From: Pseudonocardiaceae bacterium
GTDB taxonomy: Bacteria; Actinomycetota; Actinomycetes; Mycobacteriales; Pseudonocardiaceae
Direction: 5' to 3'
Length of the DNA: 64,000 bases
Assembly (NCBI GenBank): GCA_009379815.1
Contig: WHSY01000001.1
Location: forward strand, 63,323 to 127,322
Positions 46,491-55,847 of this stretch are shown here, one piece after another; positions within the stretch are counted from its first letter, which is position 1, and each line of letters begins with the position of its first letter. The notes below the pieces were generated by a model that worked only from the letters and a program-made list of their open reading frames with translations, searched no databases and was not told where the DNA came from. A program made the position numbers and the translations under genes.

Positions 46491-47363
46491 ATGGCCGCCG
46501 ACTTCACCGAGGAGACCGCCGCGAAGGCGGTCGTCGACAGCTTTACGGATACCCGCGATCCACGGCTCCGGCAGATTCTGACCAGCCTGGTCGAGCACCT
46601 CCACGGGTTCGTCCGGGACGTCGAGCCCAGCATGCAGGAGTGGGAGCAGGCGATCGGCTTCCTCACCGCGACCGGGCAGATGTGCTCCGACACCCGGCAG
46701 GAGTTCATCCTGCTGTCCGACGTGCTGGGGGTGTCGATGCTCGTGGAGACGCTCAATGACCGCAAACCCGAGGCCGTGACCGACTCCACCGTGCTCGGGC
46801 CGTTCCATGTCGTCACCTCGCCGCGCCGCGAGTTCGGGGACAGCATCGACGAGGTGGGCGACGGTCAGCCCTGCGTGGTGACCGGGCGGGTGGTCTCGGT
46901 CGACGGCACGCCGCTGCCCGGAGCCGGTGTCGACGTCTGGCAGGCCGACGCGCACGGGTTCTACGACGTCCAGCGGCCGGACGTGACACCGGTCGGGAAC
47001 CTGCGCGGGCTGTTCACCACCGACGACGGGGGAGCCTTCGAGTTCCGCACGGTCATGCCCCGCCACTACCCGATCCCGACCGACGGACCCGTGGGGCAGC
47101 TGCTGACCCGCACCTCGCGGCATCCCTACCGGCCCGCGCACATCCACTTCATCGCCGAGGCGGCGGGCCACCACCCCGTGACGACCCACGTCTTCGTGGC
47201 CGGCGGTGAGTACCTCGACACCGATGCGGTGTTCGCGGTCAAGCAGAGCCTGGTCAGGGACTTCGTCGAGGTCGACGATCCGCAGCAGGCGCGGCGGTAC
47301 GGGGTCACGGCGCCGTTCCGCCACGTGCAGTTCGACATCGTGCTGGCGCCCACCGGCGCGTGA
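46491..47363 (+). CDS. intradiol ring-cleavage dioxygenase, hydroxyquinol 1,2-dioxygenase-like
   Basis: 290 residues. The N-terminal helical dimerisation domain (about 1-100) precedes the catalytic beta-sandwich. Fe(III) ligands: Tyr in DAHGFYDVQ, Tyr in MPRHYPIPTDGP and the two His in YRPAHIHFIAEA. Length and the helical linker match hydroxyquinol or catechol 1,2-dioxygenases rather than protocatechuate ones. Product would be maleylacetate or muconate. ggagagg is before ATG 46491. It is likely a single-gene unit; the maleylacetate reductase expected for hydroxyquinol is not in the window. Confidence 0.9.
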   Translation: MAADFTEETAAKAVVDSFTDTRDPRLRQILTSLVEHLHGFVRDVEPSMQEWEQAIGFLTATGQMCSDTRQEFILLSDVLGVSMLVETLNDRKPEAVTDSTVLGPFHVVTSPRREFGDSIDEVGDGQPCVVTGRVVSVDGTPLPGAGVDVWQADAHGFYDVQRPDVTPVGNLRGLFTTDDGGAFEFRTVMPRHYPIPTDGPVGQLLTRTSRHPYRPAHIHFIAEAAGHHPVTTHVFVAGGEYLDTDAVFAVKQSLVRDFVEVDDPQQARRYGVTAPFRHVQFDIVLAPTGA

Positions 47364-47642
47364 CGCCGAAGCCCCCGAGGCGAGGCTGACGAGCAGCACC
47401 AGCACCACGGTCGCCGCGGCGAGCATCCCGTGCCCGACGACGACCGAGGCGGGCAGGTGAACGGCAGCGGTGCAGCGCCCGGATCAGCAAGGGCGCGCCC
47501 CTGCCGGGAGTCCTCGACTGCGCTGTGTGGCAGGTTGTGCGCGGTTCGGGAACCGATCGTGGGGGTTCGTACGAACAGTCGTGGATCGCGCTGTCGCGGC
47601 GTCGTCGCTGCCGGTCGAGTGGCCGGCCGGAAGGAGTCCGGT

Positions 47643-48650
47643 GTGAAGCGGGAGGCACTGCGGCCGGTCCTGCTGAGCGTGGCGCTGGCGTGCTTGTTCA
47701 GCCTGGTCAACCCGGTTCCGGCGGCAGCGCACATCGCCGGAAGCGGCGGGTCGCCGAGCAACTTCCGGACGGTGGTGACCGACGTCCGGCCGGCGACACC
47801 GGGGGTGGACGTGACCGTCGGGGTCGGCGGGCAGTGGGTGCGCATCACCAACCGGGACGCGGGCACGATCGTCGTTCTCGGCTACCGCGGCGAGCCGTTC
47901 CTGCGGCTGTCGCAGGACCAGGTGCAGGCCAACCAGCGCAGCATCACCGCAGCCGAGGCCGGTCTGACCCGGCGCACCGCCGCGGCGCCGGACGCCCAGC
48001 CACGGTGGCAGCCGCTCAGCGACGGAGGCAGCGTCACCTGGGCCGATGCACGGATCGATCCGCCGCCGGACCAATCGGACGTGCCGGGAGCCTGGCAGCT
48101 CCCGCTGGTCGTGGACGGCCAGCAGGTCACTGTGTCCGGTGACCGCGACCGGATACCACCACCATCGCCCTGGCCGTGGCTGGCCGGGCTCGCGCTCATC
48201 GCCGCGGGCGTGGCGGTCCTCGGGTGGATGCGGCACTGGCACCGCCCGCTGGCCGCCGCTGTCGCGGCAGGAGTGCTGGCCTTCGGGTTGCATCTGATCG
48301 GCACCGGATTCGCTCCGCAGCGGGTCGGCGCGGTATTCGGTTGGGTCGCCGTCGGCGCAGTGGGCCTGTTCAGCGTGGCGATCGGTGCCGTGGCCGTGGT
48401 CAGTACGCTGCGCAGGAGGGAATCGGCAGCGCCCAGAATCATCACGATCGCGACGATGGTGCTGCTGCTGGCAGCCGGGGACATCACCGTGCTGTGGAAC
48501 TCCCAGCTCCCGTTCGCGGGCCCACCCGTGCTGGACCGGATCCTGATGATGCTGACCTACGGAATCGTTCTCGGCCTGCTCGTGGCGGGCGTGCGCCTGG
48601 CACGGGAGCCGACGCACGACGAGCTCGGCGAACAACGATCGAGCGGGTGA
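47643..48650 (+). CDS. exported/membrane protein of unknown function
   Basis: 335 residues. A signal peptide is evident (LLSVALACLFSLVNPVPAAAHIAG, cleavage near residue 30), then an extracytoplasmic domain of about 150 residues and four hydrophobic segments (about 185-320). The mature N-terminus begins with HIAGSGGSPSNFRT. GTG 47643 has ggaaggag at 47628-47635. It overlaps the next membrane-protein gene by one base (TGATG), so the two products probably work together. The family was not recognised. The N-terminal domain has the look of a copper/CopC-like or beta-sandwich domain, but that is a guess. Confidence 0.75.
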   Translation: MKREALRPVLLSVALACLFSLVNPVPAAAHIAGSGGSPSNFRTVVTDVRPATPGVDVTVGVGGQWVRITNRDAGTIVVLGYRGEPFLRLSQDQVQANQRSITAAEAGLTRRTAAAPDAQPRWQPLSDGGSVTWADARIDPPPDQSDVPGAWQLPLVVDGQQVTVSGDRDRIPPPSPWPWLAGLALIAAGVAVLGWMRHWHRPLAAAVAAGVLAFGLHLIGTGFAPQRVGAVFGWVAVGAVGLFSVAIGAVAVVSTLRRRESAAPRIITIATMVLLLAAGDITVLWNSQLPFAGPPVLDRILMMLTYGIVLGLLVAGVRLAREPTHDELGEQRSSG

Positions 48651-49969
48651 TGGCCGAGGCCGCGGCGGTCTTCCTCGCGCACGGGATCGGGGGACGGCAG
48701 GATCTGCCGTTGCCCTACGAACTGCTGGAACAGGGTGCCATCCTGGCGCTGCTGGCCTCGTTCTTCGGTCTGGGCATGCTGTGGCGCTCCCCCCGGTTCC
48801 GGGCGGGTGCTGCCGGCCGCGCGGTGCCGATGCCGATCCAGCGCGTCGCCGACAGCACCGGGCTGCGGTGGTTGCTGCGCCTGCTCGGGCTCGCCGCCAC
48901 GGGATTCGTCGTCGTCGCGACGTTGCTGGTGCCCGACGACGGGCGCAACCCGCTGCCCTACGTGGTCTATGCCCTGTTCTGGATCGGGATCGTCCCGCTG
49001 TCGCTGCTGTTCGGCCCGGTGTGGCGGCTGGTCAACCCGCTACGCACGATGCACCGGCTGCTCGCCGCGCTCATCCGGGTGCCCGCCGACCGGGGGCTGC
49101 TGTCGCTGCCCCGTTGGGTCGGCTACTGGCCTGCCGCGCTGTCGCTGTTCAGCTTCGTGTGGCTCGAGCTCGCCGCCCCGAACGGCGCGGCGGTGCACGT
49201 GCTCCTGCTGTATCTCACCGGCTACGCCGCCGTCCATCTCGGTGCCGCGATCCTGTTCGGCGACCGGTGGTTCGCCACCGGTGACGGGTTCGAGGTCTAC
49301 TCCACGATGGTCGGCACCCTGGCGCCCGTCGGGCGCCGGGACGACGGCCGCCTCGTGCTGCGCAACCCCCTCGACGGCGTCGCCACGTTCGGACCGGCGC
49401 CGGGCGTCGTGGCGCTGGTCGCGGTGCTGCTGGGCTCCACTTTCTTCGACAGTGTCTCGGGCGCCCCCGCCTGGCTGCGTCTCGCTGCGCAGCTGCCGGT
49501 CCCGGCCACGGTGACCTCGACTCTCGGGTTGCTCGCGGTGATCGCCATCGTGGCGACCACCTTCATCGGTGCGACCGTGCTGGCCGGTCAGGTCGGTAAC
49601 CGGAGTCCTCGTTCGGTGCCCGGCCTACTCGCACACAGTGTCATCCCCATCGTCGTCGGCTACGTCATCGCGCATTACTTCTCGTTCCTGCTCTTTCAGG
49701 GACAGCGGGCGTTCACCACCCTCTCGGCTCCGCTGGGCGGCGGTATCGACCCGGCCGGCGGCGTGTACTACGGCCTGATCTCGGCCACCGCGATCGCCGT
49801 CGTCCAGGTCGTCGCTGTCGTGGGCGGCCACATCCTCGCCGTCGTCAGCGCCCACGACCGCTCGGTCGCCCTGTTCCCCCGGGCACGAGCCCTCGTCGGG
49901 CAGCTCCCGCTGATGGTCCTGATGGTCGGCTACACGGTGGGCGGGCTGACACTGCTGTTCGCCGCATGA
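48650..49969 (+). CDS. polytopic membrane protein, fenitrothion-hydrolase-like family
   Basis: 439 residues with about nine to ten hydrophobic helices. The N-terminus AHGIGGRQDLPLP is shared with a group of membrane proteins often labelled fenitrothion hydrolase (FedB-like); the link is from memory and of modest weight. ATG 48650 overlaps the previous stop (TGATG). A stretch VWLELAAPNGA and SYVIAH-type polar helices could bind metal or quinone, but no known motif is clear. With the exported partner it forms a two-gene membrane unit. Confidence 0.7.
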   Translation: MAEAAAVFLAHGIGGRQDLPLPYELLEQGAILALLASFFGLGMLWRSPRFRAGAAGRAVPMPIQRVADSTGLRWLLRLLGLAATGFVVVATLLVPDDGRNPLPYVVYALFWIGIVPLSLLFGPVWRLVNPLRTMHRLLAALIRVPADRGLLSLPRWVGYWPAALSLFSFVWLELAAPNGAAVHVLLLYLTGYAAVHLGAAILFGDRWFATGDGFEVYSTMVGTLAPVGRRDDGRLVLRNPLDGVATFGPAPGVVALVAVLLGSTFFDSVSGAPAWLRLAAQLPVPATVTSTLGLLAVIAIVATTFIGATVLAGQVGNRSPRSVPGLLAHSVIPIVVGYVIAHYFSFLLFQGQRAFTTLSAPLGGGIDPAGGVYYGLISATAIAVVQVVAVVGGHILAVVSAHDRSVALFPRARALVGQLPLMVLMVGYTVGGLTLLFAA

Positions 49970-50002
49970 CGGTGCCGCCGTGGGCACAGCTCGACGGCGC
50001 GG

Positions 50003-50131
50003 CTACGAGGTGCGGCACTCAGCGACAGGGACAGCCGAGTCGGCGGTGACGGTGTAGACCTCGACCCCGAGGTGGTCGGTCACCGTGGGCGTGCCCGGCT
50101 CGCCTTCGAGGAGCACGAGCTTTAGGTGGGA
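50003..50131 (-). pseudogene. remnant of an ArsI/CadI-type VOC gene
   Basis: The minus strand encodes HLKLVLLEGEPG and then TDHLGVEV, the exact core of ArsI/CadI proteins (cadmium-inducible, C-As lyase family), followed by an unrelated tail and stop at 50003. Only about 25 residues of homology remain; the N-terminus and the cysteine-rich C-terminus are gone and the arsR start overlaps the broken end. ArsI genes normally sit in arsR-led operons, so this is probably a decayed part of an ancestral arsenic operon. Confidence 0.6.
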
Positions 50132-50467
50132 TGCTGCTCGCCGCTGGCTCGCGAGCCGCTGTCGCCGGAGCAGTCGGTCGAGCTGTCGCGGCTGTTCAAG
50201 GCACTGGGGGACCCCGTGCGGCTGCGCCTGCTGTCGCTGATCGCCTCGCACAACGGCGGCGAGGCTTGCGTGTGCGACCTGAGCGGGGTGTTCGACCTGA
50301 CCGGACCGACGATCTCGCACCACCTCAGGGTGCTGCGGGAGGCCGGTCTGATCACCGGGCAGCGCCGGGGGACCTGGATCTACTACCGGGTCGAGCCGGG
50401 CGCGCTGCAACGGCTGTCCGACGTCCTGGTCCCCGGCGACGCCGAGGTCCCGATGGTCAGCGCGTGA
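50126..50467 (+). CDS. arsR: ArsR/SmtB-family metalloregulator
   Basis: 113-residue winged helix: LFKALGDPVRLRLLSLI, EACVCDLSGVFDLTGPTISHHLRVL and GTWIYYRVEPGAL. The CVC pair in the recognition helix (residues about 48-50) is the arsenic(III)/antimony(III) sensing site of type I ArsR. A further CC pair near the N-terminus (MGCCSP) may add a ligand. It starts at GTG 50126 and is followed by an MFS exporter 10 bases after its stop. It should release DNA on binding arsenite. Confidence 0.92.
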   Translation: MGCCSPLAREPLSPEQSVELSRLFKALGDPVRLRLLSLIASHNGGEACVCDLSGVFDLTGPTISHHLRVLREAGLITGQRRGTWIYYRVEPGALQRLSDVLVPGDAEVPMVSA

Positions 50468-50477
50468 GCACCCGGAG

Positions 50478-51740
50478 GTGACGGACCCGAGGCTGTCCCG
50501 GGCGCTGCTGGCGCTCTGCGTCACCGAGATCGTCAGCTGGGGCGTGCTGTACTACGCCTTCCCGGTGCTGGTCTCCGATCTCGCCCGCGACACCGGCTGG
50601 TCGCTCGCAGCGGCGATGGGGGCGTTCTCGACCGGCGCACTGGTGGCGGCCGGCGCGGGGATCGTGGTCGGGCGGCTCATCGATGCCCGCGGGCCCCGGG
50701 TGGTGATGACGGCCGGCTCGGTGATCGGGGTGGTCGCGGTGGTGGCGATCGCCACCGCCCCCAACCTGCCGCTGTTCTACGCCGCCTGGGTACTGGCCGG
50801 GCTCGCCCAATCCGCGACCCTGTACCCGCCGGCGTTCGCCGCCCTGACCGGATGGTGGCAGCACAACCGGATTCGCGCCCTGACCGTGTTGACGGTCGTG
50901 GCCGGGTTCTCCAGCACGATCTTCGCGCCGCTGACCGCGTGGCTGCTGGGCCGGCTGGACTGGCGCGACACTTACCTGGTGCTCGCCGTGATCCTCGCCG
51001 TGGTCACCATCCCGCTGCATGCCCTCGTCCTGACCGCACCCTGGAAGACGCATCCGGAGCACCTCGGCGCCGGGGACGACGGCAGCCGGGCCGGGCACCC
51101 CGGGCAGGTCCCGCAGATCGACGACGCCGCGCACGGCAGGGCCGTCGTGCGCAGCCGGCCCTTCCTGGTGCTCACCGCGGTCATGGCCGTGTCCGGGTTC
51201 GGCATGTACGCCGCCACCATCAACATCGTCGCCCTGCTGGTGGGCCGCGGCTACGACACCGGGTTCGCCGCACTCGCCCTCGGCCTGTGCGGCGCCGGGC
51301 AGGTACTCGGCCGGCTCTGCTACGCGCCGCTGACGAAACGGACCAGCCCTCGGTCGCGCACCGCGGCCGTCCTCGCCGCCGGCGCCGCCACCGTCGCCGC
51401 CCTCGGCCTGCTCCCCGGACCGGCCGGCGCGCTCGTCGTCGTGGCCCTCCTGGCCGGCGCCGTCCGAGGCGTGCACACTCTGCTGCAGGCCGCCGCGGTC
51501 GCCGATCGCTGGGGCACCCGGGCGTTCGGCCGGATCAACGGCATGTTCTCCGCCCCGATGACCGTCGCCATCGCGCTCGCCCCGGCCGGAGGGGTGGTGC
51601 TCGCCGGACTGGTCGGGTCCTACCCGGCCGGATTCACCATCCTGGCCGTGGTCACCCTCGCCGCAGCACTCGCCGCGCTCGTCGTCGACCCTCGCGCGAC
51701 CTCCCCACAGCCGGCGCCTGCTCGATCCGTACCCCGGTGA
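50478..51740 (+). CDS. MFS transporter in arsenic-type operon
   Basis: 420 residues, 12 hydrophobic helices; VTEIVSWGVLYYAFPVLVSDL and GWWQHNRIRALTVLTVVAGFSS are typical of an MFS subgroup found next to arsR genes. GTG 50478 follows cggagg. It might export arsenite, an organoarsenical or an arseno-sugar phosphate (ArsJ-like); the GAPDH partner of ArsJ is absent, so ArsJ is unproven. Co-transcribed with arsR. Confidence 0.87.
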   Translation: MTDPRLSRALLALCVTEIVSWGVLYYAFPVLVSDLARDTGWSLAAAMGAFSTGALVAAGAGIVVGRLIDARGPRVVMTAGSVIGVVAVVAIATAPNLPLFYAAWVLAGLAQSATLYPPAFAALTGWWQHNRIRALTVLTVVAGFSSTIFAPLTAWLLGRLDWRDTYLVLAVILAVVTIPLHALVLTAPWKTHPEHLGAGDDGSRAGHPGQVPQIDDAAHGRAVVRSRPFLVLTAVMAVSGFGMYAATINIVALLVGRGYDTGFAALALGLCGAGQVLGRLCYAPLTKRTSPRSRTAAVLAAGAATVAALGLLPGPAGALVVVALLAGAVRGVHTLLQAAAVADRWGTRAFGRINGMFSAPMTVAIALAPAGGVVLAGLVGSYPAGFTILAVVTLAAALAALVVDPRATSPQPAPARSVPR

Positions 51741-51849
51741 ACCTGCCGCACCGCGCCATTGAGGTCCGCCCGCGGTGCTGGCAGGGTGCCGAAGCGGACG
51801 GGGCGCCGGGGTCACCTTCACCGCGGGCCCACACAACAGAGGAGGGGCG

Positions 51850-52833
51850 ATGACCACGCTGATCACCGGAGGTGCCGGGCTCATCGGTTCCAAGGTCGCC
51901 GAGCGGCTGCTCGGCGCGGGCGAGTCGGTGGTGCTGCTCGACGTCGCTGCGGCGCCCGAACGCACGGATCCCCTGGTCGAGCGCTTCGGTGAGCAGCTCA
52001 CGGTCGAGCGCGGCGACGTGCTGGGCGTCGGGAACCTGGGCGCGGCCGTCCGCCGCCACGGCGTCGACAGCATCCTGCACCTGGCCTACCTGCTGGGGGC
52101 GGAGAGCAACGCCAACCCGGGGCTGGCGACCCAGGTCAACGCGGTGGGCACGGCCAACGTGCTGGATGTGGCGCGGCTGTTCGAGGTCCGGCGAGTCGTG
52201 CTGGCCAGCTCGATCGCGGTCTACGGCCGTGACGCGATGTACCCGCGGGACGCGCTCCCGCTGACCGAGGACGCGCCGCCCTGGGTCGCGCCCGGGGTGC
52301 CGATCTACGGCGGCGGCAAGGTCTACATGGAACAGCTCGGCGCGCACTACCGCGCCCAGTACGGGCTCGAGGTGGTGGGGCTTCGCCCGAGCATCGTGTA
52401 CGGACCCGGACGGCGGACCGGGGCGACGGGATGGGTGGTCGTCCTGATCGAGGACCCCGCCCTGGGCAGGTCGGTGAGTGTGGGGTTCGGGGACGCCAAG
52501 ATGAGCCTGGTCTACGTCGAGGACGTGGCCGACCAGTTCACCGCGATGCTGCAGGCACCGTCGGAGGCGTTCGCGCAGCGCCGGTTCTTCAACACCGGTG
52601 GGGACACCTGCACCATGCGCGAGCTGGCCGACGTGGTGCGAGGCATCATCCCCGATGCCTCGATCGAGGTGGCTGCGTCCGGCGAGACCGATCTGGCGGG
52701 GCTGGCCGCTTCGGTCAGCGGGGACGCGCTGGAGCAGGCCGTAGGACACCGGCGGCGCTCGCTGGAGGAGGGGGTGCGCGAACACATGAACGCCGCCCGC
52801 ACCGGCGTCGGCCTCGCCCCGCTGGGCACGTAG
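51850..52833 (+). CDS. NAD-dependent epimerase/dehydratase (extended SDR)
   Basis: 327 residues. LITGGAGLIGSKVAERL is the NAD motif, VVLASSIAVYG gives the catalytic serine and IYGGGKVYME the YxxxK pair. The second half, GLRPSIVYGPGR and MSLVYVEDVA, is typical of extended SDRs of the UDP-glucose 4-epimerase or dihydroflavonol reductase kind. GGAGGGG precedes ATG 51850. It pairs with the classical SDR 75 bases downstream. Substrate unknown. Confidence 0.9.
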   Translation: MTTLITGGAGLIGSKVAERLLGAGESVVLLDVAAAPERTDPLVERFGEQLTVERGDVLGVGNLGAAVRRHGVDSILHLAYLLGAESNANPGLATQVNAVGTANVLDVARLFEVRRVVLASSIAVYGRDAMYPRDALPLTEDAPPWVAPGVPIYGGGKVYMEQLGAHYRAQYGLEVVGLRPSIVYGPGRRTGATGWVVVLIEDPALGRSVSVGFGDAKMSLVYVEDVADQFTAMLQAPSEAFAQRRFFNTGGDTCTMRELADVVRGIIPDASIEVAASGETDLAGLAASVSGDALEQAVGHRRRSLEEGVREHMNAARTGVGLAPLGT

Positions 52834-52908
52834 GAGCCCGCACCGGCGTCAGCCCGCTGACGCGACAGCGGCGGCGCGTTCGAGCAGACCGGAAGGAGCG
52901 GTGCGAAG

Positions 52909-53649
52909 GTGACGGAGCTGACCGGCAAGATCGCCCTGGTCACCGGCGGCAGCCGGGGGCTGGGTCGCGAGATCGCGCTGGCGTTCGCGCGGGCGGGTGC
53001 GGACGTCGTGGTCAGCAGCCGGCGGCGGGAGGCCTGCGAGGAGGTGGCCGGCGAGATCGAGCAGCTGGGGCGCCGCGCGCTGGTGTACCCGTGCCACGTC
53101 GGCCGCTGGGACGAGCTCGACGGCCTCGTCGACGCCGCGTACGCGCACTTCGGCCGGGTCGACGTGCTGGTGAACAATGCGGGCAAGTCGCCGACGTATC
53201 CGAGCCTGTCCGAGGTCACCGAGTCGCTGTTCGACAGCGTGATCGCGTTGAACCTCAAGGGGGCCTTCCGGCTCGCCACGCTGGTCGGGAGCCGGATGGC
53301 CGACGGTGACGGCGGCTCGATCATCAACGTCTCCAGCACGCTGGCGCTGCGGCCGGAGCCGTCGGCGCTGCCCTACGCGGCGGCCAAGGCGGGTCTCAAC
53401 GCCGCGACGCTGGCGCTGGCACAGGCCTTCGCGCCCTCCGTCCGTGTCAACGCCATCATCCCCGGGGGCTTCGCCACCGACATCAGCCACCATTGGGACG
53501 ACGCGACCCGCCACGAGCTGAGCACGCGGACCGCGCTGGGGCGGGTCGGCGAACCGCACGAGATCACCGGCGCCGCGCTGTACCTGGCCGGCGACGCCGC
53601 CAGCTACACGACCGGCGCGCTGCTCACCGTGGACGGCGGCATCCGCTGA
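52909..53649 (+). CDS. classical SDR-family dehydrogenase (FabG-like)
   Basis: 246 residues with complete SDR features: TGGSRGLGREIA, NNAGKSP, serine in NVSSTLA, and LPYAAAKAG as YxxxK. The C-terminus LLTVDGGIR is also standard. ggaagga lies 10 bases before GTG 52909. It could use NADP(H) or NAD(H) to interconvert a hydroxyl and a keto group, perhaps on an intermediate handled by the upstream epimerase-like protein. Confidence 0.92.
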   Translation: MTELTGKIALVTGGSRGLGREIALAFARAGADVVVSSRRREACEEVAGEIEQLGRRALVYPCHVGRWDELDGLVDAAYAHFGRVDVLVNNAGKSPTYPSLSEVTESLFDSVIALNLKGAFRLATLVGSRMADGDGGSIINVSSTLALRPEPSALPYAAAKAGLNAATLALAQAFAPSVRVNAIIPGGFATDISHHWDDATRHELSTRTALGRVGEPHEITGAALYLAGDAASYTTGALLTVDGGIR

Positions 53650-53714
53650 CCCCGGCACCCGCTGACCCAGGCACCCGTGCATGCTGGCTTCGCGACGCCG
53701 GTCCGCGTGCCAGG

Positions 53715-55673
53715 TCAGGATTCGTGTCGGGCCAGCAGCGGGATCCGGCCGCCTGCCAGCACGGCGTCGACCTGGCGTTGCGACAGCCGGTGGCACAGCC
53801 TGTAGCGCTGTTCCCCGGTCTCGTTGACCATGGTGAGCTCGGTGCCCGACGGCAGATCCTTCCGGAGGTTCTCGATCCGCAGCACGTCATCGACCTGAAC
53901 CGATTCGTAGTCGTCCGGCTCGGTGAACTCGAGCGGCAGGACACCGTAGTTGGCGAGGTTCTGCCAGTGGATCCTGGCGAAGGACTTCGCGACCACGGCC
54001 TGCAGGCCCAGGTAGCGCGGCGCGATGGCGGCGTGCTCCCGCGACGAACCCTGACCGTAGTTCTCACCCCCGACGACGATGTGCCCGCCGCCCTGCCGCA
54101 GCTCGAGCACCCGCTGCGGGTACTCCTCGTCGATGCCGATGAAGGTGAAGCGCGCCAGTTCGGGGATGTTCGACCGGTAGGGCAGCGCCCGGGCGCCGGC
54201 GGGCGAGATCTCGTCGGTGGACACGTTGTCGCCCACCTTGAGCGCGACCGGTACGGCGACGACGTCCGACAGCGGTGGGAAGTCCGGCAGTCCGGAGATG
54301 TTGGGCCCCTTGACCAGCTCCTCGCGGGCGGCCTCCGCCGGCGGTAGCGGTGGCTCCAGCATCGAGGGGTTCACCGAGGCCTGCGCGGGCAGTGCCAGCT
54401 CGGGCCAGGCCATGCCGAGCTCGTCGGCGAGGGCGCCGGGACTGGTGATGGCGCCGGTGAGAGCGGCGGCGGCGGCGGTCTCCGGGGAGCACAGCCAGAC
54501 CGCGTCCTCCCGGGTGCCCGACCGGCCCGGGAAGTTGCGCGGGACGGTACGCAGCGAGTTGTGTCCCGTCGCCGGCGCCTGCCCCATCCCGATGCACCCC
54601 ATGCAGCCCGCCTGGTGGATGCGGGCCCCGGCCGAGATCAGGTCGAAGGTCGAGCCCATGCGGGTGAGATCGGAGAAGATCTCCCGCGAGGTCGGGTTCA
54701 CGTCGAAGCTCACGGCGTCGTCGGTCTGCCGTCCCTTGACCATGGCCGCGGCGACGGCGAAGTCGCGCAGCCCCGGGTTGGCCGACGAGCCGAGAACGAC
54801 CTGCCGGACCGGCTCACCGACGACCTCCCGGACCGGTACCACGTTGTCCGGTGAGGATGGCCGGGCGATCAGCGGTTCGAGGGCGGAGAGGTCGATCTCG
54901 TCGGTGACGTCGTACTCGGCGCCCGGATCGGCGACGAGCTCGACGAAGTCGTCCGCCCTGCCCTCGCAGCGCAGGAAGTCCGATACGGCGCCGTCGGCGG
55001 GGAAGACCGTGGTGGTGGCGCCCAGCTCGGCTCCCATGTTGGCGATCACGTGCCGGTCCATCGCCGACAGCCCCGCCAGCCCCGGACCGTGGTACTCGAT
55101 GACGCGGTTGCGGCCGCCCGCCACGCCGTGACGCCGCAGCATCTCCAGGATGACGTCCTTGGCCGACACCCAGGGCGGCAGCTCTCCTGTCAACCGCACT
55201 CCCCACACCTGCGGCATCTGCAGGTACAGCGGCGCTCCGGCGATGACCATCGCCACCTCGAGGCCGCCCGTGCCCAGCGCCAGCATCCCCAGCGACCCTG
55301 CGGCGCAGGTGTGCGAGTCCGACCCGACCATGGTCTTGCCCGGGACACCGAAGCGCTGCATGTGGGTGGGGTGCGACACCCCGTTGCCGGGCTTGGAGAA
55401 CCACAGGCCATAGCGCCGTGCGGCCGACCGCAGGAAGGCGTGGTCCTCGGCGTTGCGCTCGTCGGTCTGCAGCAGGTTGTGGTCGACGTACTGCACGCTG
55501 ACCTCGGTCTGCGCGCGCTGCAACCCCATCGCCTCGAGCTCCTGCATCACCAGGGTGCCGGTCGCGTCCTGGGTGAGGGTCTGGTCGATGACCAGCCCGA
55601 CCTCCTCACCCGGACGCGGTTGCCCGCTCACGAGATGGGACTCGATCAGCTTGCGCGTCACGGTACGTGCCAC
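53715..55673 (-). CDS. acnA: aconitate hydratase, short (Aquifex/mAconitase-like) type
   Basis: 652 residues, well below the ~900 of AcnA-type IRP1-like enzymes, and closer to the short mitochondrial-like type. The [4Fe-4S] ligands are in GSDSHTCAAGS and AGCMGCIGMG; GENYGQGSSREHAAIAPR near residue 560 is the C-terminal swivelling domain signature. It isomerises citrate and isocitrate. GTG 55673 is preceded on its strand by an AGGAGG about 9 bases away. It is convergent with the two SDR genes. Confidence 0.93.
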   Translation of the reverse strand: MARTVTRKLIESHLVSGQPRPGEEVGLVIDQTLTQDATGTLVMQELEAMGLQRAQTEVSVQYVDHNLLQTDERNAEDHAFLRSAARRYGLWFSKPGNGVSHPTHMQRFGVPGKTMVGSDSHTCAAGSLGMLALGTGGLEVAMVIAGAPLYLQMPQVWGVRLTGELPPWVSAKDVILEMLRRHGVAGGRNRVIEYHGPGLAGLSAMDRHVIANMGAELGATTTVFPADGAVSDFLRCEGRADDFVELVADPGAEYDVTDEIDLSALEPLIARPSSPDNVVPVREVVGEPVRQVVLGSSANPGLRDFAVAAAMVKGRQTDDAVSFDVNPTSREIFSDLTRMGSTFDLISAGARIHQAGCMGCIGMGQAPATGHNSLRTVPRNFPGRSGTREDAVWLCSPETAAAAALTGAITSPGALADELGMAWPELALPAQASVNPSMLEPPLPPAEAAREELVKGPNISGLPDFPPLSDVVAVPVALKVGDNVSTDEISPAGARALPYRSNIPELARFTFIGIDEEYPQRVLELRQGGGHIVVGGENYGQGSSREHAAIAPRYLGLQAVVAKSFARIHWQNLANYGVLPLEFTEPDDYESVQVDDVLRIENLRKDLPSGTELTMVNETGEQRYRLCHRLSQRQVDAVLAGGRIPLLARHES

Positions 55674-55847
55674 GACCGCTACCTCCTGCTGTGGTGACCA
55701 GGTTGCCTACCCGGCATCATCGGGCAGCCGGCGCGAGAACGCAGCGCTGCGGGTACGGCAGGCGCGATGCACATCACACGTGTAGGCGCGGACATAGCGG
55801 GTAACCCCGTGGTGATGGAAACCGACATGCCCCAGGGGTGATGCGCC

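Noticed and set aside
47365-47463. Minus-strand stretch encoding a hydrophobic helix (GHGMLAAATVVLVLLV)
   Set aside because: It looks like the last membrane helix of a lost protein, but there is no stop at the expected place and no start or second helix, so it is not reported as a gene.
49970-50125. Intergenic stretch as a new small plus-strand gene
   Set aside because: Only the minus-strand ArsI-like remnant gives a recognisable protein.
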